DNA of 52,936 bases, taken from contig CAYOHY010000010.1 in assembly GCA_964403885.1 (NCBI GenBank), positions 1-52,936 of the forward strand, written 5' to 3'. Of the stretch, positions 45,634-52,936 are shown one piece after another; position 1 is the stretch's first letter; each line of letters starts with the position of its first letter. The stretch comes from CAYOHY01 sp964403885. GTDB taxonomy: Bacteria > Actinomycetota > Coriobacteriia > Anaerosomatales > PHET01. The notes below the pieces were generated by a model, which was given only the letters and a program-made list of their open reading frames with translations, made no database searches and was not told the origin of the DNA. Position numbers and translations under genes: made by a program.

Positions 45634-46326
45634 TCAGAGCACCTCGGCAGGCGACGAGAGCGCGATGGGCTCGAAGGAGAAGAAGGGCTCACCCGCGGCC
45701 ACGTTCGCCAAAGAGCCCCACATCCGAGCAAGTCCCTCCATCATCGGGATGACGTCGGCGTTCTTGTCGTTGGCGACGAACTGTGACTCGTAGGCCCGCA
45801 GGGCGGCCCACTTGGTCTCTAAGTCCTCACTGACGTCGACGACGAAGGTCGGGTCGGCCACGACACGCTGATGCACCGCCATGTAGCGAAAGACCCGTGG
45901 CGGGTAGAACGGCTCATGCGCCATGCCGGTCTTGGTGAACTTGCTGTAGAACCGCGCCGCGACGCAGATCTGCGACGCCGCGACGTGATCGGGGTGCGCG
46001 TCTGTCGCGTACGGGATGAACAGCATGCGCGGCCGCAGCTCACGCAAGACCTCAGCGAGCTCGATGCGCGCCTCGACGGTGTCGAACAGGTAGCGGTTGG
46101 GCTGGGTCAGCGTGCGCCGCGTCGCACCCAACACGCGGGCCGCCTCAGCAGACTCGAGTGCCCGCGTCTCCGGCGTCCCGTACGGTGTGGGCTCGCCGTT
46201 CGTGAGGTCCACGATCGCGACCCGTGCCCCGCTTCGCGTGAGCTTGGCGACGGTGCCGCCCATGCCGATCTCGACGTCATCGGGATGCGCACCGACACAC
46301 ACCGCATCGTAGAGAGGTTCACTCAT
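45634..46326 (-). CDS. PIG-L family deacetylase (BshB1-like)
   Basis: This zinc-dependent N-acetylglucosamine-type deacetylase has 230 residues. The metal motif AHPDDVEIGMGGT (14-26) and the later FIPYATDAHPDHVAASQ give the AHPDD and HPDH ligands of the LmbE/BshB/MshB family. It is closest in pattern to BshB1 of bacillithiol synthesis. The ATG at 46326 is 6 bases from GGGAG; 46329 is the alternative. It is encoded one base from the BshC-like gene and overlaps the glycosyltransferase. Substrate is inferred only. Confidence 0.85.
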   Translation of the reverse strand: MSEPLYDAVCVGAHPDDVEIGMGGTVAKLTRSGARVAIVDLTNGEPTPYGTPETRALESAEAARVLGATRRTLTQPNRYLFDTVEARIELAEVLRELRPRMLFIPYATDAHPDHVAASQICVAARFYSKFTKTGMAHEPFYPPRVFRYMAVHQRVVADPTFVVDVSEDLETKWAALRAYESQFVANDKNADVIPMMEGLARMWGSLANVAAGEPFFSFEPIALSSPAEVL

Positions 46327-47032
46327 CATCGGCTCCCTTCAAAGCGCGTGCCCAGACATCCAGGTAGTAGGCGAAGCGCGTCTCGGGATCATCGAGATCC
46401 GCACCAAAGGAGCGGTCCCTGTCGCAGTAGATGCGCTCGATGGGAATCTCGACGACCTTGAGCCCCGCCTTCCAGGCGCTCGCCCACAACTCGAGCGGCA
46501 TGGCGTAGCCCGAGACGGTCAGATCGAGGCGCGTCAACGCCTCCATGCGGTACGCCTTGAAGCCGCAGAAGGAGTCGGTGAGCCCCCAGCCTGTGACGCG
46601 GTTGATCTCGGCGGTCACACGGGCGTTGATCGCCTGACGGTCCGCCGGAGCCTCCCCCACGGCTCCGCTCGCAGGCAGATAGCGACTGCCGGACACGATG
46701 TCCGCCCCATCGTCGAGCGCCGAGAAGAACTGCGGGATATGTGCAGGCTCATGCTGGCCGTCGCAGTCCATGGTCACCAGCCGCTGCACGCCCAGCTCGC
46801 GCGCCACATCGAATCCGATGCGAAGCGCGCACCCGTAGCCGCAGTTGCGGTCGAGCCGGACTACGGCGACGTCTGAGCGGGCCGCCAGAACACGCGGCGT
46901 CTCGTCGGTCGAACCGTCATCTACGACGATGATCTCACCGTCGTAGTAGGCGCGGACCGCATCGATGACGGCCCCTACCGTCTGGGCCTCGTTGTAGACC
47001 GGCATGAGGACAGCGCGAAACGCGTGCGCCAT
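46319..47032 (-). CDS. Family 2 glycosyltransferase (dolichol-phosphate mannosyltransferase-like)
   Basis: The 237-residue GT-A enzyme has VLMPVYNEAQTVGAVID at the start, EIIVVDDGSTDETPRV, NCGYGCALRIGF and VTMDCDGQHEPAHIPQ with the DxDxQH metal site, then VSGSRYL. A TDSFCGFKAYRMEAL segment follows. No C-terminal membrane helix is visible. It should transfer a sugar from a nucleotide donor, often to a lipid carrier. ATG at 47032 overlaps the OsmC stop; GTG at 47035 is also possible. It is not a GT4 enzyme of the BshA type. Confidence 0.88.
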   Translation of the reverse strand: MAHAFRAVLMPVYNEAQTVGAVIDAVRAYYDGEIIVVDDGSTDETPRVLAARSDVAVVRLDRNCGYGCALRIGFDVARELGVQRLVTMDCDGQHEPAHIPQFFSALDDGADIVSGSRYLPASGAVGEAPADRQAINARVTAEINRVTGWGLTDSFCGFKAYRMEALTRLDLTVSGYAMPLELWASAWKAGLKVVEIPIERIYCDRDRSFGADLDDPETRFAYYLDVWARALKGADDE

Positions 47033-47499
47033 CACTCGCTCACCGGCTCGCCCGCAAGCTCGGGACGCCCGGCCTCGCGCGACTCCTCGATGCGGTACGT
47101 CCACACAAGCTCGACTTGAGGCCCGAGCATCCCCCGCACCGAGCAGTACTTCTCCTCGGACAGCTCGATCGCCCGGGCGACCGCCTCGGGCTGGATGCCG
47201 TAGCCGGTCACCACGTACTCGATCTCGATGTGGTTGTAGATCTTGGGGAACTCGTCCTCACGCTGGGTGGCTGTCACGTTGAGCTCGAGCCCGCGGACGT
47301 CCTGGCGCTTCTTCTCGAGGATCGAGATGACGTCCATGCCGGTACACGCGGCGAGTCCGTGCAAGACGATCTCGATCGGCCGAATACCTGAGTTCTCGCC
47401 CTTGTACTCGGGCTTCGCGTCCATGACCACCGAGTGCCCCGCACCATCAACGCCGACGAACTGGCGCTTGCCAGTCCAGCGAATCTTGGCGAAATCCAC
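47032..47499 (-). CDS. OsmC family protein
   Basis: The 155-residue OsmC/YhfA-type protein carries the two redox cysteines: Cys52 in LHGLAACTGMDV and Cys119 in SEEKYCSVRGML. The family includes thiol peroxidases for organic hydroperoxides; YhfA-type members may be less active. GTG at 47499 has GAGGAGG six bases upstream; the frame open to 47550 crosses the hairpin of the next gene. It is first in a four-gene series, OsmC, GT2, PIG-L and the BshC-like protein. Confidence 0.88.
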   Translation of the reverse strand: MDFAKIRWTGKRQFVGVDGAGHSVVMDAKPEYKGENSGIRPIEIVLHGLAACTGMDVISILEKKRQDVRGLELNVTATQREDEFPKIYNHIEIEYVVTGYGIQPEAVARAIELSEEKYCSVRGMLGPQVELVWTYRIEESREAGRPELAGEPVSE

Positions 47500-47519
47500 G
47501 ACATGCCTCCTCAACCGAA

Positions 47520-47549
47520 TGCGGCGGACCCGTCGCCGGACCCGCCGCA
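47520..47549 (-). terminator. Hairpin after the PilT fusion gene
   Basis: TGCGGCGG (47520-47527) pairs with CCGCCGCA (47542-47549). The minus-strand continuation TTCGGTTGAGG is a poor T-run. It lies 22 bases after the PilT stop. Confidence 0.5.
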
Positions 47550-47571
47550 CTGACTTCGTTACGAGTATTCC

Positions 47572-49392
<1,821 letters not shown>

Positions 49393-49507
49393 GGAGGTGA
49401 CCTCCTCGGCACGGCACACACGGTGCCATCCAGTCCAATGGTGTTGTTGTTCCCGCACCCTCGGTGTATCGGCGTCGATGTCGACACGCTCCACCCCAAG
49501 GACACGC

Positions 49508-49525
49508 TGGTACGATGTTATACCA
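49508..49525. promoter_or_regulatory. Imperfect palindrome between pilT and rlmD
   Basis: TGGTA (49508-49512) and TACCA (49521-49525) flank CGATGTTA in the divergent gap. It could be an operator or include a -10 (TTATAC) for rlmD. No good -35 is seen. Confidence 0.3.
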
Positions 49526-49546
49526 ACACGACCACAAGGAGCCCGC

Positions 49547-50857
49547 GTGACCCAGCTCTCAATCGAAAGCCTCGCCTACGGCGGCGACGCCGTGGGCAGA
49601 ATGCCCGACGGCAGGACCGCCTTCATCCGAGGCGCCTGCCCCGGAGACGTGGTGGACGTCGAGATCACCGAGGAACGCGACCGCTTCGTGCGTGGTGTCG
49701 TCACCTCGATCGTCGAGGCCTCCGAGGACCGCACAACGCCGCCGTGCCCGTACTTCGGCATCTGCGGCGGATGCTCGTGGCAGCACGTGTCCTACGACGC
49801 CCAGCTGCGCGCGAAACAGCGCGCGGTGACCGACTCGCTCGCGCGCATCGGTGGCGTCACCGATGCCGACACCATTGTGCGTGCACCCATCGCCTCCGAC
49901 GCCGAGTACGGCTACCGCAACAAGGTCGAACTCGTGCTCGATCCGGCCTCCAGCCGTCCCCGCCTGGGTTTTCACAAGGCTGGCAGCGAGCAGGTCGTCC
50001 CGGTCGATGAATGCCTCCTGCTGCCCAAGCGGCTGCGCAAGGCCCCCAAGGCAGTGGGCGGTGCGCTTCGCTACGTCGCCGGAGACAGTGACCTCGGCTT
50101 CGTGCGCGTAGGCCTGCGTGCGGCGAGCCACACCAAAGACCTCGAGATCGCCCTGTGGACCGCCCCGGGCGCCTTCCCCCGCTCGACAGCGGCCAAGACG
50201 CTCGGCCAGGCGCTGCCCACCACAAGCATCGTGCGCTGCCTCACCAAGGGACCCGCCAAGGAGCGCGCCGTCTCGAAGGTCGAGGTGCTCTCCGGCAAGG
50301 GCCACTGGCGCGAACGACTCTCCGGACACACCTACGCGGTCAGCGCGCCGTCGTTCTTCCAGGTCAACACCCGCACCGCCGAGAAGCTCGTCGCCGCCAC
50401 GATCGAGGCACTCGAGCCCGACGGCTCTGACCGAGTGCTCGACCTGTACTCGGGCTGCGGCACCTTCACCCTCCCCTTCGCTGAGCTGGCAGGAGAGGTC
50501 GTCGCGGTCGAGGCCGCAGGCAGCGCCGTGCGCGACCTGCGTCGCAACCTCGAAGCCGCGAGCCTGTGGGCCGAGGTCGTCGGCGGAGACGCCGCCCGAG
50601 AGGTTCAGTCGCTCGGCCACTTCGACCTCGTGCTCGTGGACCCTCCGCGCACCGGCATAGCGCCTGAGGTCGTCGCCGCGCTCGGCACCACCAAGCCGCG
50701 CGGACTCGCCTACGTCTCATGCGACCCGGCGACGCTCGCGCGCGACACGCTCCGGCTGGCGGAGGCCGGATTCTCTCTCGAGTCCGCAACGCCGGTCGAC
50801 CTGTTCCCGCAGACCTACCACGTCGAGACGCTCGCCATCTTCAGGCCCCGTTCCTGA
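49547..50857 (+). CDS. rlmD: 23S rRNA (uracil-C5)-methyltransferase, RlmD type
   Basis: The 436-residue SAM-dependent enzyme has an N-terminal TRAM domain (1-58, LAYGGDAVGRMPDGRTAFI). Iron-sulfur cysteines lie in CPYFGICGGCSWQH and a later DECLLLP. The methyltransferase domain has VLDLYSGCGTFTLPFA, LVDPPRTGIAPEV and the catalytic Cys in YVSCDPATLARD. GTG at 49547 follows AAGGAG; the longer frame from 49397 overlaps the PilT start. The family includes RlmD, RlmCD and TrmA-like enzymes. The exact uridine target cannot be told from sequence. Confidence 0.9.
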   Translation: MTQLSIESLAYGGDAVGRMPDGRTAFIRGACPGDVVDVEITEERDRFVRGVVTSIVEASEDRTTPPCPYFGICGGCSWQHVSYDAQLRAKQRAVTDSLARIGGVTDADTIVRAPIASDAEYGYRNKVELVLDPASSRPRLGFHKAGSEQVVPVDECLLLPKRLRKAPKAVGGALRYVAGDSDLGFVRVGLRAASHTKDLEIALWTAPGAFPRSTAAKTLGQALPTTSIVRCLTKGPAKERAVSKVEVLSGKGHWRERLSGHTYAVSAPSFFQVNTRTAEKLVAATIEALEPDGSDRVLDLYSGCGTFTLPFAELAGEVVAVEAAGSAVRDLRRNLEAASLWAEVVGGDAAREVQSLGHFDLVLVDPPRTGIAPEVVAALGTTKPRGLAYVSCDPATLARDTLRLAEAGFSLESATPVDLFPQTYHVETLAIFRPRS

Positions 50858-50862
50858 GCGCA

Positions 50863-50895
50863 CACAGGGCGCCCCTCGGCGAGAGGCGCCCTGTG
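50863..50895. terminator. Bidirectional terminator between rlmD and cytochrome b5-like gene
   Basis: CACAGGGCGCC (50863-50873) pairs perfectly over 11 bp with GGCGCCCTGTG (50885-50895). T-runs are weak on both sides. It lies 6 bases after rlmD, between convergent genes. Confidence 0.65.
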
Positions 50896-50918
50896 ATCGA
50901 CTCGTTGCGCTACCTGAG

Positions 50919-51146
50919 CTAGACGAGCCTTCCCACCTCGGGGAAGTCCGAGATGTAGACATCGTGGGGTGCGTCGTCGTGCTCGGTGGTGAGATCGGCG
51001 CCTGCCTGATGCATGCCCTCGTGGTCGCCGTCGCCCCACATCGCGCTCTCGGTCACGTCGTAGACGATCCCCTTGAATGCGACGTAGGCGGGCTGGCCGC
51101 CCGTGCCGTCGAACGCCTTGAGCTCCTCGAGCGTGAAGTCCTTCAT
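50919..51146 (-). CDS. Cytochrome b5-like heme/steroid-binding domain protein
   Basis: A 75-residue single-domain protein from ATG at 51146 after GGAGGAACC. It begins KDFTLEELKAFDGTGGQPAY and VAFKGIVYDVTES, the b5-like start. The usual HPGG heme motif is replaced by WGDGDHEGMHQAGADLT, and TEHDDAPHDVYI follows. Members of this bacterial family lack one or both axial His positions of true b5; several His remain here (GDHEGMH, TEH, PHD), but heme binding is unproved. The next gene along is a Crp/Fnr regulator. Confidence 0.8.
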   Translation of the reverse strand: MKDFTLEELKAFDGTGGQPAYVAFKGIVYDVTESAMWGDGDHEGMHQAGADLTTEHDDAPHDVYISDFPEVGRLV

Positions 51147-51220
51147 GGTTCCTCCGTGGCAAGGTCGCAGGTCAGTACGTGAGGTATGTACCTGAAACCG
51201 CGCCGAGGAAACACCCCGGG

Positions 51221-51255
51221 ACGCAAAGATGCCGCCGACAGACGTCGGCGGCATC
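51221..51255 (-). terminator. Terminator of the Crp/Fnr gene
   Basis: GATGCCGCCGAC (51228-51239) pairs with GTCGGCGGCATC (51244-51255) over 12 bp with a 4-base loop. TTTGCG follows on the minus strand. It begins 25 bases after the regulator stop. Confidence 0.75.
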
Positions 51256-51279
51256 GGCGTTGCGCGGTTGGTGGGTGCG

Positions 51280-51978
51280 TCAGTCCTGCTCGAGGCGCTC
51301 GGTGAGCTTCTCGAGAGAGACGATGATGCGACGGCCCTTGGTGGTCACGATGCCATCGCGGGCAAGCTGGGAGATCACGCGGCTCGCCGTCTCACGGGAG
51401 GTGCCCGCGAGCGTGGCGATGTCGTAGTGCGTCATCCCCTGGATGACCGGGGCGCCACGGGTCTCGAAGCCGGCGGTGGCGACGTTGAGGACGACACGCA
51501 TCACCCGGTGGGTGGCGTCGTGGAAGGCCATGTCCTCCAGCCGGTTGATGGTGTGGCGCAGGCGCCGTGACAGCGTCGCGATCAACGAGAGCGCCAGACG
51601 CGGCTGCAGCTGGATGGCGGCGGAGAGATCCTTGGCGTCCAGCGAGAACAGCTCGACATCGGTGACTGCGATGACGTCAGCTGAGCGCGGCTGGGCGTCC
51701 ACCAGCGCCATCTCCCCGAAGTGCGCGGGGGCCTCGAGGTAGTTGAGCACAAGCTCCTTGCCCTCGGGATTGGCGAGCGACACCTTCACGCGGCCCGACA
51801 CGAGCAGGAACATCGCGTTCCCCATCTCGTTCTGGCCGACGATGAACGCGCCCTTGGGATACCGACGAAACTGGACCATGCCGCCGAGCGTCTCAAGACT
51901 ATCGGCCGGCAGATCCGAGAACATCGGGATCGCAGCGAGGCGGGACAGGACCTGATCGCGTGTTGTTGTCGTATTCAT
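51280..51978 (-). CDS. Crp/Fnr family transcriptional regulator
   Basis: The 232-residue regulator has a cyclic-nucleotide-binding-like domain (about 15-125, GQNEMGNAMFLLVSGRVKVS, APAHFGEMALVDAQPRSADV), a long dimer helix and a winged HTH (about 165-220, YDIATLAGTSRETASRVISQL). The Fnr cluster cysteines are absent, so it does not use an Fnr-type Fe-S sensor. GEMALVDAQPRSA resembles the cAMP pocket, so nucleotide binding is possible. The ATG at 51978 is the first sound start; the upstream frame is intergenic. Three TGTGAC repeats lie directly upstream. Confidence 0.92.
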   Translation of the reverse strand: MNTTTTRDQVLSRLAAIPMFSDLPADSLETLGGMVQFRRYPKGAFIVGQNEMGNAMFLLVSGRVKVSLANPEGKELVLNYLEAPAHFGEMALVDAQPRSADVIAVTDVELFSLDAKDLSAAIQLQPRLALSLIATLSRRLRHTINRLEDMAFHDATHRVMRVVLNVATAGFETRGAPVIQGMTHYDIATLAGTSRETASRVISQLARDGIVTTKGRRIIVSLEKLTERLEQD

Positions 51979-51993
51979 ACTCTGTTCATCGGA

Positions 51994-52032
51994 TGTGACC
52001 TCGTGTGACTTAAGGCACAATTTCGATGTGAC
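51994..52032. promoter_or_regulatory. Three direct TGTGAC repeats upstream of the Crp/Fnr gene
   Basis: TGTGAC occurs at 51994-51999, 52004-52009 and 52027-52032 (plus strand), spaced 10 and 23 bases, about one and two helical turns. TGTGA is the Crp half-site, but the usual inverted TCACA partner is not found at 6 bases. Autoregulation is a plausible inference. Confidence 0.4.
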
Positions 52033-52039
52033 CAGAAAC

Positions 52040-52075
52040 ACGAGAGGCGGCCGCCGCCCGGCGCCCGCCTCTCGT
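52040..52075 (-). terminator. Terminator of the Hdr-like gene
   Basis: ACGAGAGGCGG (52040-52050) pairs with CCGCCTCTCGT (52065-52075). TTTCTGG follows on the minus strand. It lies 21 bases after the stop codon. Confidence 0.75.
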
Positions 52076-52096
52076 CGTATCAGCAAGCCTGGTCCC

Positions 52097-52936
52097 CTAC
52101 GCCACGTTGGCGGTTCCCTGCTTGGTCTCAGCAAGGTAGCCGATGAAGAGCGGCACCAGGTGAGGGATGAGCTGCGGCAGGTAGGTGGGCATCAGCGAAT
52201 CCATGGTCTTGGGCAGCAGGTCAGGCATGAGCTCTGCCATGTCGGCCGGCATCTCGCCGATGTAGTCCTCGACCTCGCGGATCATGTCCGGCATCACCTT
52301 GCCGAGGATGCCCGGCGCCATCGCGGGGAACATCAGCGGCATCATCTTCTCCATCATCGCCAGTCCGCCGGGCACGCTGGGCATCGCGAGCATCATCGGC
52401 TTCATGCCCAGGGGCATCGCGTCCATCATCTGCGGGAAGATCCGCACCATGAACGTGGCCATGTTCTCGGGCTGCATGAGCACGATGAACTTCTCGAAGT
52501 AGCTCCACATGTACATGGAGTACTCGGTGGTCTCGGCGATGTCATAGCCGGCCGCCTGCGCGACCACTCGCGACAGGTCGTCGACCTTGAGCGGCAGGTC
52601 GTTCTTGATGACAGAGTCCCGCAGCTGCACCTGGCAGCAGGGACACAGGGCGACCACGGTGTCGGCGCCGATGTCGACCGCCTCTTGCAGTCGATGCTTG
52701 CCAAGAACCGGAGCGACCGGCATCTCGCCCACCAGTGTCAACACGGAGCCGCAACACATGCCCTCTTCGCGGTTGTGCTCCATCTCCTCGTAGTCGAGGC
52801 CGGGGATCGCCTTGAGCATGTCGCGGGGCGGCTCGTAGTTGCCCTGGGCACGACCCATATGACACGAGTCGTGGAAGGTGACCTTCTTGCCCTCGAACGG
52901 GTCGCTCTTGAGCTCGAGCCTGCCGTCGGCAAGCGC
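52097..52936 (-). CDS. Heterodisulfide reductase-like (CCG domain) protein with Met-rich tail, 5' end outside window
   Basis: The open frame enters from the right edge and gives 279 residues, with the start missing. It contains a CCG domain: VTFHDSCHMGRAQGNYE, REEGMCCGSVL, and CPCCQVQLRD, the pattern CxnCCGxnCxxC that binds a [4Fe-4S] cluster in HdrB, GlpC and similar proteins. The last about 130 residues have no known family: they are rich in Met and Pro (KPMMLAMPSVPGG, MMEKMMPLMFPAMAPGILG, PADMAELMPDLLPKTMDS). The role is an electron-transfer reductase of unknown partner. It is followed by a terminator and the Crp/Fnr gene. Confidence 0.8.
   Translation of the reverse strand, partial: ALADGRLELKSDPFEGKKVTFHDSCHMGRAQGNYEPPRDMLKAIPGLDYEEMEHNREEGMCCGSVLTLVGEMPVAPVLGKHRLQEAVDIGADTVVALCPCCQVQLRDSVIKNDLPLKVDDLSRVVAQAAGYDIAETTEYSMYMWSYFEKFIVLMQPENMATFMVRIFPQMMDAMPLGMKPMMLAMPSVPGGLAMMEKMMPLMFPAMAPGILGKVMPDMIREVEDYIGEMPADMAELMPDLLPKTMDSLMPTYLPQLIPHLVPLFIGYLAETKQGTANVA

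Noticed and set aside
46319..47032. BshA as the sugar transferase of a bacillithiol pathway
   Set aside because: The sequence is a GT2 enzyme with DxDxQH, not the GT4 fold of BshA.
51980..52096. A canonical Crp palindrome TGTGA-N6-TCACA or Fnr box
   Set aside because: Only direct TGTGAC repeats are found; no inverted partner at the right spacing.

Overview
The window is a compact, GC-rich bacterial chromosome segment. It has 50 protein-coding genes (two cut by the window edges), two tRNA genes and no gap above about 225 bases. Many genes start with GTG, and neighbours often share ATGA or GTGA stop/start overlaps. The gene order, the codon bias, the anaerobe-type proteins ([NiFe] hydrogenase, a CCG-domain heterodisulfide-reductase-like protein, a 2[4Fe-4S] ferredoxin) and an L-lactate dehydrogenase suggest an anaerobic actinobacterium, most likely of the Coriobacteriia type. 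That placement is inference; no rRNA is present.

Region 1 (1-12530) holds lepA-dusB-hemW and a divergent rpsT. rpsT converges on holA, the last gene of a leuS-comEA-comEC-holA series. A DUF218 membrane protein, L-lactate dehydrogenase and a small membrane protein follow. comEA and comEC are DNA-uptake genes and fit with the PilT-type ATPase at 47.5-49.4 kb.

Region 2 (12676-32776) is one long minus-strand series of housekeeping genes. In transcription order it is radC, mreB-mreC-mreD-mrdA-rodA (cell shape and wall elongation), a DUF697 protein, a radical SAM protein with its DUF2344 partner, RNase E/G, rplU-rpmA-obgE, proB-proA, nadD, yqeK, a degenerate LCP/LytR_C protein, rsfS, an EamA transporter and tRNA-Ala. 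A clear sigma70-like promoter sits in front of rplU.

Region 3 (32871-36812) is a four-gene group-3-type [NiFe] hydrogenase operon in the order beta (Fe-S), gamma (FAD/NAD), delta (small), alpha (large). It is enclosed by two terminator-like hairpins. The large subunit ends exactly at the His of its C-terminal nickel motif, so no maturation peptide is encoded.

Region 4 (36905-52936) is mixed: ndk, a TPR membrane protein, a cyclophilin lipoprotein, an EF-G paralogue, tRNA-Arg, a lipid kinase with plsY, ferredoxin, and a four-gene operon (OsmC, GT2 glycosyltransferase, PIG-L deacetylase, and an unrecognised protein with BshC-like traits). After these come a receiver-PilT fusion, rlmD, a mini cytochrome-b5-like protein, a Crp/Fnr regulator, and an Hdr-like protein with a Met/Pro-rich tail.

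The points most worth following up are the OsmC/GT2/PIG-L/BshC-like operon, the receiver-PilT fusion, the Met-rich tail on the Hdr-like protein, the hydrogenase large subunit without an extension, and the comEC-holA junction, where comEC has no stop codon before running about 490 bp into holA.
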